This document shows, in pieces, positions 15,059 to 23,075 of a DNA stretch of 31,604 bases; position 1 is the stretch's first letter, and each line of letters opens with the position of its first letter. The stretch is from Anaeroplasma sp902783745 (GTDB taxonomy: Bacteria; Bacillota_I; Bacilli_A; Acholeplasmatales; Anaeroplasmataceae). The DNA lies in assembly GCA_946617655.1 (NCBI GenBank), contig CAMOKL010000018.1, positions 1 through 31,604 of the forward strand, in the 5' to 3' direction. The notes beneath the pieces are model-generated. The model made no database searches. It saw nothing but the letters and a program-made list of their open reading frames with translations, and was not told the origin of the DNA. The translations under genes were made by a program, and so were the position numbers.

Positions 15059-15952
15059 ATGGTAAAAATAGATTTAATTACTGGTTTTTTAGGTAGTGGT
15101 AAGACTACATTCATAAAAAAATATGCTAAATATTTGATGGATATTGGTGAAAAAATATGCATTATAGAAAATGATTATGGCGCAATTAATGTAGATGTCT
15201 TATTAATAAATGAAATAGGATGTGACATTGAAACTGTACAAGGTGGATGTGATTATGAATGCCATAAAAGAAGATTTAAAACAAAATTAATTGCTGCCGC
15301 AATGTCAGGACATACAAGAGTAATTGTTGAACCATCAGGCATATTTGATCCAGACGAATTCTTTGATATGTTATTTGAAGACCCACTTACTAACTGGTAT
15401 GAGATTGGAAATGTTTTTACCTTATATGATATTAATACTAAAAATTTATCTAGTGATTCAGAATATATTTTAGTTTCTGAAGCATCAATTTGTTCAAAGC
15501 TTATTGTATCTAAAAGAGATAATACTAACCAAATAGTAGATCTTTCATATATTAATTCTTTAATGAAAAAATATAAATGTGAAAGAATATTCACAAATGA
15601 TGATGTTATATATAGTGATAATGCTAATATAGAATCCATTATAAATGCTGGATTAAAACCATATCAGCATATAAAATTACAAGTTATAAATGAGAATAAT
15701 TATGATTCATGCTATATATTAGATAAAGATATTTCTATATCTTATATAAAAGATATTAAAAATAAACTATTAAATGATAAAAGCTTTGGTAATATAATAA
15801 GAATAAAGGGATTTCTTTTAGAAAATAATAATTGGTATAAAATTAATATTACAAAAAATGAAGAAGAAATATCTAAAATTGATTTAGGTCAAAAGGTTTT
15901 AATCGTAATAGGTGAAAACTTAGATAAAGAAAAAATAGAAAATCTATTTTAG
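15059..15952 (+). CDS. CobW/COG0523-family GTPase with a variant cysteine motif
   Basis: A 297-residue G3E-type GTPase. It has Walker A GFLGSGKT (9-16), an END motif at 37-39, EPSGIFDPDEF (91-101) matching the family ETSG-DP segment, and SKRD (about 151-154) as the guanine-specificity motif. The family's metal-binding C-x-C-C is here GGCDYECHKRR: Cys64, Cys68 and His69, a CxxxCH arrangement. The C-terminal 100 residues are a diverged CobW-C-like domain. Family members deliver or insert metals (zinc, cobalt, nickel) using GTP. The changed spacing could mean a different metal or a different role. It is operon gene two, spaced 8 bases from the flavodoxin-like gene. Confidence 0.8.
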   Translation: MVKIDLITGFLGSGKTTFIKKYAKYLMDIGEKICIIENDYGAINVDVLLINEIGCDIETVQGGCDYECHKRRFKTKLIAAAMSGHTRVIVEPSGIFDPDEFFDMLFEDPLTNWYEIGNVFTLYDINTKNLSSDSEYILVSEASICSKLIVSKRDNTNQIVDLSYINSLMKKYKCERIFTNDDVIYSDNANIESIINAGLKPYQHIKLQVINENNYDSCYILDKDISISYIKDIKNKLLNDKSFGNIIRIKGFLLENNNWYKINITKNEEEISKIDLGQKVLIVIGENLDKEKIENLF

Positions 15953-15960
15953 GAGGATTT

Positions 15961-16407
15961 ATGAATAAATTATTGTTTTATTATAGCTTAAGTGGAAATG
16001 GTGATTTAGTTGCCTCATATTTAAGTGAAAAAGGATATGAAATTAGAAAGATTGAAACAGTAAAGAATAAGCCTAAGAAAAATTTTTTTAATATTTTTAT
16101 ATTAGGCTTTAAAGCTGGATTAAGAAAATGTGCTAAATTAAAGGAATATAATAAGAGTATAGTTTCATATGATGAGATAGTTATTGCATCTCCTGTATGG
16201 AATTCAAATTTTTCAACACCAATTAATACAATTTTAAAGGAAGTAGATTTCCTGAATAAAAAAGTAACATTTGTATTATTTAGTGGCTCTGGTGAGGCTA
16301 AGGGTGCAATAAAAAGGATATATAAAGAATTTCCTGCATCAAATACAATAGTATTAAAAGAACCAATTGAAAATAAAAAAGAATTAGAAAAATTAGGAGA
16401 ATTATAA
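15961..16407 (+). CDS. Flavodoxin-like protein
   Basis: A 148-residue flavodoxin-fold protein. The N-terminal strand and phosphate loop read LLFYYSLSGNGDLVASYL, with SLSGNG in place of S/T-x-T-G-N-T. IVIASPVWNSNFSTPINTIL (about 77-96) and VLFSGSGEAKGA (about 106-117) match the two flavin-ring loops of the flavodoxin-2 group. A basic patch (KNKPKKNFFN) follows the first helix. It likely binds FMN and moves electrons or acts as a small NAD(P)H-flavin reductase. The ribosome site AGGAGG overlaps the upstream gene's end, so it is co-translated in the operon. Confidence 0.75.
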   Translation: MNKLLFYYSLSGNGDLVASYLSEKGYEIRKIETVKNKPKKNFFNIFILGFKAGLRKCAKLKEYNKSIVSYDEIVIASPVWNSNFSTPINTILKEVDFLNKKVTFVLFSGSGEAKGAIKRIYKEFPASNTIVLKEPIENKKELEKLGEL

Positions 16408-16408
16408 T

Positions 16409-17140
16409 ATGGTAAATCCAGTTGATTATACTTTAAAAAAGATATTAAGGATTGCAAGAGCCTTATCTTTTGCATCAACATTAGCATATTTAATAGGTGG
16501 TATATTAATACTTGCGTTAAATGAAAAAATAGAAGGATATATTTACTTGATTGTAGGTATTGATATTATCGTTGTTGCCTCATTAGAGCTAATGAAAGAA
16601 ATAGTAGATAGAGGATATAAGGAATCACATAACCATATAGGTACTGCACTATTTACTTTAATAGTTGGTATTTTAATACTTACTCTATTTCATGATAATG
16701 TATATAAGGTAAGTGTAATGTGGGCTTGCGCAACAGTAGTTAATTCAACAATGGAGATTAATGAAGGATTACATGAAATTCATGAAAGAAAAGCATTCTC
16801 TATTATTAATTTAGTGTTTGCTGGTATTGAAATTGTATTCTCAATTTTATTACTTATTGAACCAGAAGAAAATCAAGAACATTTCTTAACTCATATTTAT
16901 TTATTAGGTGTAGGTTTTATGCTTGAATCTATTGAGGAGCTTATTAGTGTATTCTCACCATTCCTTGCAAAAGTTCCTGTTGTAAATGTAATACCAGGAC
17001 TTGAAAAAATAAAAGAAGAAAGAGAAGAAGAGATTAAAGCAAATAAGGAACAAAAGAAGGTTCAAGAAGAATTAAAGGAATTAAAGAAACTAGAAAAAGT
17101 TCAAAGAGAATTAGAAAAAAATGAGGATATAAATGAATAG
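16409..17140 (+). CDS. DUF308/HdeD-like membrane protein
   Basis: A 243-residue protein with about six transmembrane segments in residues 15-190, arranged in short similar pairs, for example FASTLAYLIGGILILAL and LFTLIVGILILTLF. This pattern fits the DUF308 / HdeD repeat family, linked in enterobacteria to acid resistance but otherwise of unknown function. A highly charged, probably coiled-coil tail (about 200-243) is almost all Lys, Glu and Leu, and should be cytoplasmic. The gene starts one base after the flavodoxin-like stop and its end overlaps the next start by 8 bases. Confidence 0.65.
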   Translation: MVNPVDYTLKKILRIARALSFASTLAYLIGGILILALNEKIEGYIYLIVGIDIIVVASLELMKEIVDRGYKESHNHIGTALFTLIVGILILTLFHDNVYKVSVMWACATVVNSTMEINEGLHEIHERKAFSIINLVFAGIEIVFSILLLIEPEENQEHFLTHIYLLGVGFMLESIEELISVFSPFLAKVPVVNVIPGLEKIKEEREEEIKANKEQKKVQEELKELKKLEKVQRELEKNEDINE

Positions 17141-17837
17141 GCTTGATACATCATTTAAAATTAAAGAAATTATTCTTTTAATTTGTTCTATTATTTTTTT
17201 AACATCATTTATAATTGTTTTGATTTCATTAATTAATAATAAAAATCAAATGTTTGAAATAGATAAAAGAGTAGTTGATTTTATGTTAGCTAATAGAGGA
17301 GATAAGAATGGATTTATATATTATCTATTTAAAATAATTACTCAATTTGGATTTTTATATGTTTTAATAGCACTTGGTATTTTTATCCTAATATATACAA
17401 GATTAGATATTAGATTTATACTACCTTTAGGTATAATACTTACTGCGTTACTCATAAATCACATATTAAAAAATAGTATTGCAAGAATTAGACCAGATGA
17501 TTTATATAGATGGGAAAATATAGATTCATATAGCTTCCCGTCCTCTCATTCTTTAGCATCTACTATTTTGTATTCTTATTTGATTTATTTTACATATAAG
17601 GATAATAAAATGAATAAAGTATTAAAGATAATAATTATAGTTTTTTCTATAATAATTATTCCATTAGTATTAATATCTAGAATGGTTTTAATGGTACATT
17701 ATTTTACAGATGTTTTAGCAGGATTCTTACTTGGTATGTTCTTTTTTATAATATGTATCATGTTATTAGAATTCTTTATTAAAAAAGAAATACTTATAAA
17801 ACCATTAATTAATTTTAAAAAGAAAAGTGAGGACTAA
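17133..17837 (+). CDS. PAP2-family membrane phosphatase
   Basis: A 234-residue membrane phosphatase with six predicted transmembrane segments. All three PAP2 motifs are intact: KNSIARIRP (K-x6-RP, about 113-121), PSSHS (about 136-140) and SRMVLMVHYFTD (SR-x5-H-x3-D, about 188-199), giving the catalytic His pair and Asp. Such enzymes dephosphorylate phosphatidic acid, phosphatidylglycerophosphate or undecaprenyl pyrophosphate. Which one cannot be decided here. The start overlaps the previous gene by 8 bases, so translation is probably coupled. Confidence 0.88.
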   Translation: MNRLDTSFKIKEIILLICSIIFLTSFIIVLISLINNKNQMFEIDKRVVDFMLANRGDKNGFIYYLFKIITQFGFLYVLIALGIFILIYTRLDIRFILPLGIILTALLINHILKNSIARIRPDDLYRWENIDSYSFPSSHSLASTILYSYLIYFTYKDNKMNKVLKIIIIVFSIIIIPLVLISRMVLMVHYFTDVLAGFLLGMFFFIICIMLLEFFIKKEILIKPLINFKKKSED

Positions 17838-17838
17838 T

Positions 17839-18588
17839 ATGAAAGCACTTATTACAGGCGCATCATCAGGAATTGGCTATGAAATGGCAAAAGAACTTAT
17901 TAGATTAGGATATGATTTATATTGTGTTTCAAGAAAAGAAGGAGATTTAATAAATTTAAGTGATGAAGAAAAATCTCATGTTACATTTATGTCATATGAT
18001 CTATCTATTGAAGATGAATGCTTTAGATTAATTGATGATACTAAAGATTTAGATTTAGATATTTATATTAATAATAGTGGATATGGTGATATTGGATATA
18101 TTAATACTACTGATATTAATAAAGAAATTAATATGGTTAAACTAAATGATATTGCAACACTAATATTAACTAAAGAATATATTAAAAGATTTATAAAAAA
18201 AGATAAGGGTAGGGTATTAGTTACTGCAAGTGCTGCCGCATTTGGTGCCGCACCATATATGTCTTGTTATTATGCAACAAAGGCTTTTGTATTTTCTTTA
18301 ATGCATGGATACCATAGAGAATTAAGAAATATGAAAAGCAAGGTTAAGGTATCAATTTTATGCCCAGGTCCTGTTAAAACAAGGTTTGAAGAAAAGGCTA
18401 ATACTAAATTTATGATTAAGCCTATAAGCCAAGAGTATGTAGGTAAGTACGCTATTAAAAAGATGCTTAAGGGTAAGCTTGAAATTGTACCAGGTTTTAC
18501 TATTAAGCTTACACATTTATTTTCACATTTTGTACCAAAGCGTATTATTACAAAGGTACTTAATAAGAGTGCATCAATAAAAGAATAA
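17839..18588 (+). CDS. Short-chain dehydrogenase/reductase
   Basis: A 249-residue classical SDR oxidoreductase. TGASSGIG (about 6-13) binds NAD(P)H, NNSGYG (about 81-86) is the NNAG-type structural motif, Ser in LVTASAAAF and Tyr144-x3-Lys148 (YYATK) complete the catalytic set. The Arg/Lys near the cofactor loop (SRKEG) suggests NADPH preference. It resembles the DltE/YqjQ-like SDR group with a C-terminal hydrophobic segment (FTIKLTHLFSHF). The ATG at 17839 has GAGGACT upstream; an extension to 17827 overlaps PAP2 and is rejected. It is the last gene of the operon. No strong terminator follows. Confidence 0.88.
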   Translation: MKALITGASSGIGYEMAKELIRLGYDLYCVSRKEGDLINLSDEEKSHVTFMSYDLSIEDECFRLIDDTKDLDLDIYINNSGYGDIGYINTTDINKEINMVKLNDIATLILTKEYIKRFIKKDKGRVLVTASAAAFGAAPYMSCYYATKAFVFSLMHGYHRELRNMKSKVKVSILCPGPVKTRFEEKANTKFMIKPISQEYVGKYAIKKMLKGKLEIVPGFTIKLTHLFSHFVPKRIITKVLNKSASIKE

Positions 18589-18675
18589 TAAATAGTTTCT
18601 TCTTATAGTTAATTTTTAAAAAATATGATAAAATAAATATACTAAATTATTTTTTAAAATGTATAGAGGTATATT

Positions 18676-19326
18676 ATGGATAATAAGAATTTAACAGAAG
18701 AAGAAATTACAGAAAAGGGAAACCCTAAAAATCCATTAGGTGAATATGGTAGCCTAATGTTAAGAAGAATGAATAGAAGCCATCAACCATTAACTAAATT
18801 TGCGTTAGGATTTTTAAATTTTAAGGCAGATGATGTTATATTAGATATTGGATGTGGTGGTGGAAACACATTAAAGCTTATTCATGAATATAATCCTAAA
18901 GCAAAGCTTTATGGTGTTGATCATTCTATAACATCAGTTAATGAAACTATAAAATATAATAAGGAATTAGTAGAAGATAAGACATTAGAAGTAATTAATT
19001 CTGATGTTGAAAAATTGCCTTTTGACGATAATACTTTTTCTAAAATCGTTACAGTTGAATCATTTTATTTTTGGCCTAACCAAAAAGAAAATCTAAAAGA
19101 GGTTTTAAGAGTATTAAAGCCTCATGGACATTTACTTGTTGTAAATGATATTTATGATACAGGTACATTAACAGAAAAAGAATTAGCAAATGTTAAAAAA
19201 TATAATTTAAAGATTAGAACTGAATCTGAATATCAGGAATTATTTTTACAAGCAGGATTTAAAGATATTAGATGCCATAAAATGGATGGAGAAGATTGGA
19301 TGGTAATAGATGGACAAAAGAAATAA
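18676..19326 (+). CDS. Class I SAM-dependent methyltransferase
   Basis: A 216-residue methyltransferase of the UbiE/methyltransferase-11 type. Motif I VILDIGCGGGNT is at 54-65, an acidic ribose-binding residue lies in YGVDHS, motif II-like NSDVEKLPFDDNTF and motif III EVLRVLKPHGHLLVV (about 141-155) follow. The short N-terminal region (ITEKGNPKNPLGEYGSLMLRRMN, described by position 12-34) is unusual and also seen in small-molecule methyltransferases of gut anaerobes. Substrate unknown. A weak TAAAAT -10-like element lies about 45 bases upstream, so it may be a separate unit. The ribosome site is AGAGG. Confidence 0.88.
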   Translation: MDNKNLTEEEITEKGNPKNPLGEYGSLMLRRMNRSHQPLTKFALGFLNFKADDVILDIGCGGGNTLKLIHEYNPKAKLYGVDHSITSVNETIKYNKELVEDKTLEVINSDVEKLPFDDNTFSKIVTVESFYFWPNQKENLKEVLRVLKPHGHLLVVNDIYDTGTLTEKELANVKKYNLKIRTESEYQELFLQAGFKDIRCHKMDGEDWMVIDGQKK

Positions 19327-19327
19327 A

Positions 19328-19357
19328 AAAATTAGTATTTACAAATTCTAATTTTAT
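19328..19357 (+). terminator. Possible weak terminator after the methyltransferase
   Basis: An AT-only 8-bp stem AAAATTAG/CTAATTTT with a 12-base loop. It overlaps the next promoter, so termination here is uncertain. Confidence 0.35.
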
Positions 19358-19365
19358 TGTATAAT
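19338..19365 (+). promoter_or_regulatory. Promoter of the flavin reductase gene
   Basis: TTTACA (19338-19343), 16-base spacer, TATAAT (19360-19365). Confidence 0.7.
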
Positions 19366-19372
19366 TCTTTTG

Positions 19373-19390
19373 TGTTATCTTAAGATAACA
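19373..19390. promoter_or_regulatory. Perfect 18-bp palindromic operator candidate
   Basis: TGTTATCTTAAGATAACA is a perfect palindrome that begins 8 bases after the -10, at the expected transcription start. This placement fits a dimeric repressor, for example of MarR type, but no such gene is adjacent. Confidence 0.6.
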
Positions 19391-19428
19391 AAATATTAAT
19401 AAAGATTTAGCTTATGCTAATGATTATA

Positions 19429-19460
19429 GTAGTGATTACTTATAGTAATTGCTACTTTTA
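19429..19460 (+). promoter_or_regulatory. Leader hairpin before the flavin reductase gene
   Basis: A 12-bp RNA stem GTAGTGATTACT/AGTAATTGCTAC with loop TAT. Two adjacent positions pair only as G-U, so the structure is of RNA rather than a DNA operator. A T-rich run (19456-19462) follows, then the GGGGGC ribosome site. It could act as an attenuator. Confidence 0.5.
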
Positions 19461-19477
19461 TTTATAAGGGGGCTTAT

Positions 19478-20041
19478 ATGAGAAGCGAATGGAAGCCAGG
19501 TAATATGTTGTATCCGTTGCCAGCAGTAATGGTTACTTCTGGTGATATTGATGATAAAATGAATATTTTTACTGTTGCATGGTGTGGAAATGCATGTACT
19601 AATCCACCTTATGTTTATATATCAGTAAGACCTAAAAGATATTCATATGAATTAATTAAGAAAACCGGAGATTATGTAATTAATCTTGTTACAAAGGATT
19701 TAGTTAAGGCATGTGATTATTGTGGTGTTGTTTCCGGTCGTGATCATGATAAATTTAAGGAAATGAATCTTACCCCTATTAGGCTTAAAGGAACAAATGT
19801 GCCTGGCATTGAAGAAGCACCAGTAAATATTATATGTCATTTAGAAAAAGAAGTTGAACTTGGTAGTCACAATATGCTAATAGCTAGTGTCAAAGGAGTT
19901 TTTGTTAATGATAAATTCTTAGATGAAAAGAATTATTTTGATATGAAGAAGGCAGGTTTGATTACTTATTCACATGGTGAATATTATACGTTGGGAGAGT
20001 ATGTTGGGAAGTTTGGGTATTCTGTAAGAAAGAAAAAATAA
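19478..20041 (+). CDS. Flavin reductase / flavoredoxin family protein
   Basis: A 187-residue FMN-binding protein of the flavin reductase-like group. Conserved stretches are YPLPAVMVTSGD (about 10-21), NIFTVAWCGNACTNPPYVYISVRP (about 28-51, with S/T-x-G of the FMN site replaced by CGN), YVINLVTKDL and the C-terminal YYTLGEYVGKFGYSVR. The type is common in anaerobes, where it may reduce FMN or serve as an electron carrier. The start follows a GGGGG ribosome site. The downstream YitT gene begins 15 bases after the stop. Regulation by the palindrome and the hairpin is inferred. Confidence 0.83.
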   Translation: MRSEWKPGNMLYPLPAVMVTSGDIDDKMNIFTVAWCGNACTNPPYVYISVRPKRYSYELIKKTGDYVINLVTKDLVKACDYCGVVSGRDHDKFKEMNLTPIRLKGTNVPGIEEAPVNIICHLEKEVELGSHNMLIASVKGVFVNDKFLDEKNYFDMKKAGLITYSHGEYYTLGEYVGKFGYSVRKKK

Positions 20042-20056
20042 TTGGAGGACTTTATT

Positions 20057-21187
20057 GTGAGAAATAGTAATAAAGATTTCAATAACTTAGGAATAGCTTC
20101 AAAAGAAGAAAAAGAAATAGAAAATAAAATTAATTCTGGTGCCGCCTTTGAAAGCATTGAATCAGATATAAATGAAAATGAAAGATTAACTGAGGATGAA
20201 AAAAAGATTTTAGTATCAAATATTAAAGAAAGATATAAGCATCCTGGGCTTGAAAGAAAGTTTAAGCAATATCTATGGATAACAATCGGTGTTATTATTA
20301 TGGATTTAGGATTCTTTTTCTTTTTAGATCCAGCAGGATTAGTTGTTGGTGGAATGAATGGTCTTGCGATAATCTTATATCCTTTATATAGTAAGCTTGG
20401 AAGCTTTTTTACACCATCAATTTTCTTGTTTATAGTTGATGCAATTGCGTTAATTATTGGTGGAATATTTTTAGGTAAGGATTTTTTCTTAAAAACTTTA
20501 TATGGTTCTTTATTAGTTCCAGGTGTTTTATTTATATTAGAAAAGCTACCACTTGATTCATATTATTTCATAAATTCAATTGATAAGAATGCGAATGGTG
20601 AAATTACTTTTGCAGTGAAAATAATATCATTATTATTTGGTGTAGTATTACAAGCAATTGGTGTTGGTGTTGCGTTAAAGAATAATGGTTCTACAGGTGG
20701 TATGGATGTTTACCAAAAGATACTTTCAAAATATTTAAATATACCATTATCTAAAACAATGTATTTTACTGATATGGTTATTGTACTTGTTGCAGGATTT
20801 GTTGATTTGGATTCTTCAAATAGAGTTTTTGAAACTCAGTATCACATTGCAAACGTTGCTTATGGTATAATTGGTGTGTATGCAATTGGATTTATAGTAG
20901 ATATGATATGTCTTTCTTTAATGGGAAAAAGAATATTATATATTATTACTGATAAGCCAGATGTAATAAAAGAAATTATATATAAAGACCTTGACCGTGG
21001 TGTTACAATATCAAAGGTTTATGGTGGATATAGTAATAAAGAAAGAAATATGCTAATATGTGTAATGAATAAAAGTGAATGCTATAGAATTATGGATTTA
21101 ATTAAATCTGCTGATCCAAGAGTATTTACGTTTGTTGCTCCATGCCAAGAGGTAAGAGGAGAATACGCACAAAGAAGATTGTTTTAG
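20057..21187 (+). CDS. YitT-family membrane protein with DUF2179 domain
   Basis: I place the start at GTG 20057, eight bases after GGAGG (20044-20048); the TTG at 20042 overlaps that site. The 376-residue product has a charged N-terminal extension of about 70 residues (many Lys and Glu, probably cytoplasmic), five or six transmembrane segments with DPAGLVVGGMNGLAIIL and GVALKNNGSTGGMDV typical of the YitT repeat region, then a DUF2179 domain (about 290-370) with IYKDLDRGVTI and FVAPCQEVRGEY. The family is widespread in Bacillota and its transport role is unproven. The N-terminal extension is longer than in most members. Confidence 0.85.
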   Translation: MRNSNKDFNNLGIASKEEKEIENKINSGAAFESIESDINENERLTEDEKKILVSNIKERYKHPGLERKFKQYLWITIGVIIMDLGFFFFLDPAGLVVGGMNGLAIILYPLYSKLGSFFTPSIFLFIVDAIALIIGGIFLGKDFFLKTLYGSLLVPGVLFILEKLPLDSYYFINSIDKNANGEITFAVKIISLLFGVVLQAIGVGVALKNNGSTGGMDVYQKILSKYLNIPLSKTMYFTDMVIVLVAGFVDLDSSNRVFETQYHIANVAYGIIGVYAIGFIVDMICLSLMGKRILYIITDKPDVIKEIIYKDLDRGVTISKVYGGYSNKERNMLICVMNKSECYRIMDLIKSADPRVFTFVAPCQEVRGEYAQRRLF

Positions 21188-21200
21188 CTAGGGAGAGTAT

Positions 21201-21713
21201 ATGTTTAGACTTGCAGGAAAAGAAGATCTTAAAAGAGTAATGGAAATAATCGGTGATGCTAAAAGATTTTTAAAGCTTTCAGGATCAACTCAATGGAATG
21301 GTCCTAAAGGATATCCTGATAGATTCACTTTAGAAAAGGACATTGAAAAAAGAAATTGCTTTTTATATGAAGAGGATGGATATATTTATGGCCTTGGAGT
21401 ATTTTCAGGTATGGAACCTGAATATGAAAACAAGGGAATTAAATGGTTAACAGATGGATTAAATTATATGACTATCCATAGAATTGCAACATCAGATGAT
21501 GCAAGAGGAAAAGGCGTTGCAAAAAAGTTAATGCTTTATGCAGTTGAGGTTGCAAAGGAAAGAGGAAATAAGAGTATTAGAATAGATACTCATCCAAAAA
21601 ATACAATAATGCAAAATATGCTTAAGGGTTTAGGATATACTGAGCTTGGTATCATGGTTTATGAGTCAATACCTGTAGAACCAGAGCGTATTATTTATGA
21701 GAAATTAATTTAA
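21201..21713 (+). CDS. GNAT-family N-acetyltransferase
   Basis: A 170-residue acetyl-CoA-dependent acetyltransferase. The acetyl-CoA pocket is ATSDDARGKGVAKKLMLYAVE (about 95-115), with the R/Q-x-x-G-x-G/A loop as ARGKGVA, followed by IRIDTHPKNTIMQNMLKGLGY (motif B). The N-terminal half with FLKLSGSTQWNGPKGYPD resembles GNAT proteins of anaerobes whose substrate is unknown. It starts 13 bases after the YitT gene, with GGGAGAG upstream, so it is probably the third gene of the flavin reductase unit. No clear terminator follows. Confidence 0.87.
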   Translation: MFRLAGKEDLKRVMEIIGDAKRFLKLSGSTQWNGPKGYPDRFTLEKDIEKRNCFLYEEDGYIYGLGVFSGMEPEYENKGIKWLTDGLNYMTIHRIATSDDARGKGVAKKLMLYAVEVAKERGNKSIRIDTHPKNTIMQNMLKGLGYTELGIMVYESIPVEPERIIYEKLI

Positions 21714-21771
21714 TATTAATATAGCTATTTTTTTGTATGAGGAAACCCTTACATAAAAACCGGTTTTTATA

Positions 21772-21801
21772 TTGACAAATTAAATGCTATCGTTGTATAA
21801 T
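21772..21801 (+). promoter_or_regulatory. Promoter of the LRR lipoprotein gene
   Basis: TTGACA (21772-21777), 18-base spacer, TATAAT (21796-21801). Confidence 0.8.
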
Positions 21802-21805
21802 TATG

Positions 21806-21859
21806 ACAAGTAAGGTTTTTTGTTTATGGGTAAACTATGCCCATAAAAGTTTACTTTGT
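21806..21859 (+). promoter_or_regulatory. Structured 5' leader of the LRR lipoprotein gene
   Basis: An outer stem ACAAGTAA (21806-21813)/TTACTTTGT (21851-21859, one bulge) encloses an 8-bp hairpin TTTATGGG (21823-21830)/CCCATAAA (21840-21847). An alternative stem GTAAACT (21830-21836)/AGTTTAC (21848-21854) overlaps both, so the folds exclude each other. I recognise no known riboswitch class. The rest of 21714-21888 is plain AT-rich sequence. Confidence 0.45.
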
Positions 21860-21888
21860 TCTTAATATTTTAGGAGTGTGTTAAAAAA

Positions 21889-23028
21889 ATGAGAAAATTA
21901 ATTAAGTATTCATTAATAGCTGGATTAGGAGTTGCAACAGTTGCATCTTTAGCTTCATGTTCTGACGAATCAAAATATTTCGTTAATTATGAAGTATCAG
22001 TAAAGGAAGCTGATAATGCAGAAACTACTTATAAATTTAAAATTTATAATGAGAAGTATGGTTATAGTGTAGAAGAAACAAATTCAGGTTCAACTACTAC
22101 AACTGGAGCTGCAACAACAACTGCTGCTGAAACAACATCTTCAGATGCTGAAGAAACTGAAGAAGCAGTAGATGACTCTTTAGCTAAGAAGTATGCTCAG
22201 GAATTAACAGAAGGTAGACAAGCTATTTTAGCTGGCTTTGTATCTACATCTTCTACAAGCAAGGAACTTTCTATTCCAAAGACAGTTGATATTAATGGTC
22301 AATCATATACAGTTACATGCCTTGGTGGTTCTGCATTTATAGGTGCAAAAGATATTGTAAAGATTACAGTACCTGAAACAGTATCAATCATCGAAAGTAA
22401 TGCATTCTCATATTGCAAGGGATTACAAACTCTTGATTATAAAGGAGAAATTGTTTCTGTAGGTAATACTATTTATAAAAATGATAATTTGATTAAAGAA
22501 ATTTCTTATGCTGGTAAGACTGTTGTTGCTGGTTTAATGAATGGTATTAAGACATTAACTACAGTAAATATTCCAAATGCTGAAAAGCTTGAAGCAAAGG
22601 CATTAAATGCATGTCCTTATCTTGAAACAGTTGATTTAGGTACAACTGCAACATTAAAGTTCATCGGTGCAGAAGCATTAGAAGGTACATCACATGCTAA
22701 AATAGATTATTGGGGCGTTGGTGGTACTGAAAAAACTGCATGGCCAGTTAATCCATTCTCAGGCTTTATTTCAGGTCAATATTTCACACTTGATGAATGT
22801 GGTTATACTTATACAAAAGTAGATACTGATTCTGTTAAAGCACCTGAAGAAGGCGTAACATATTACAAATTGGATAGTGATGCAGAAGAAGACATTACAA
22901 TTAAGACTGTAAATGGTTTATTTGCAGACAAGGTTAGAATTGTTGGCGCAGCTAATAATGAAAACATTAGTGCATTCGTTAAGAAAGTAAGCAATTATAA
23001 GAGTGTTGAAATTACATACGGCGCATAA
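21889..23028 (+). CDS. BspA-type leucine-rich-repeat lipoprotein
   Basis: A 379-residue exported lipoprotein. The signal peptide ends SLASC (Cys24). Residues about 62-95 form a Thr/Ser/Ala/Glu-rich low-complexity linker. About 120-285 holds BspA-like leucine-rich repeats with the pattern I-P-x-x-V-x-x-I-x-x-x-A-F, seen in LGGSAFIGAKDIVKITVPETV and SIIESNAFSYCKGLQTLDY. The last about 90 residues have no known domain. BspA-type repeats usually mediate adhesion or protein binding. The ribosome site TAGGAG is 13 bases from the ATG, longer than for the neighbours, and a structured leader precedes it, so translation may be controlled. Confidence 0.82.
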   Translation: MRKLIKYSLIAGLGVATVASLASCSDESKYFVNYEVSVKEADNAETTYKFKIYNEKYGYSVEETNSGSTTTTGAATTTAAETTSSDAEETEEAVDDSLAKKYAQELTEGRQAILAGFVSTSSTSKELSIPKTVDINGQSYTVTCLGGSAFIGAKDIVKITVPETVSIIESNAFSYCKGLQTLDYKGEIVSVGNTIYKNDNLIKEISYAGKTVVAGLMNGIKTLTTVNIPNAEKLEAKALNACPYLETVDLGTTATLKFIGAEALEGTSHAKIDYWGVGGTEKTAWPVNPFSGFISGQYFTLDECGYTYTKVDTDSVKAPEEGVTYYKLDSDAEEDITIKTVNGLFADKVRIVGAANNENISAFVKKVSNYKSVEITYGA

Positions 23029-23036
23029 TAAATAAT

Positions 23037-23062
23037 AAGGAGCTACATCGTAGCTCCTTTAA
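23037..23062 (+). terminator. Terminator after the LRR lipoprotein gene
   Basis: A 10-bp stem AAGGAGCTAC/GTAGCTCCTT with a 3-base loop, followed by a short T-rich stretch. Confidence 0.75.
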
Positions 23063-23075
23063 ATTTGGAGATAAT

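Noticed and set aside
15981..16487. 168-residue minus-strand frame
   Set aside because: It mirrors the flavodoxin-like gene, has no promoter or ribosome site and an odd residue composition.
14433..18588. Horizontally acquired island
   Set aside because: Base composition and codon choice look like the neighbours and there are no mobility genes at the borders.
21806..21859. preQ1 or purine riboswitch
   Set aside because: The stem order and the conserved loop bases of these classes are not present.
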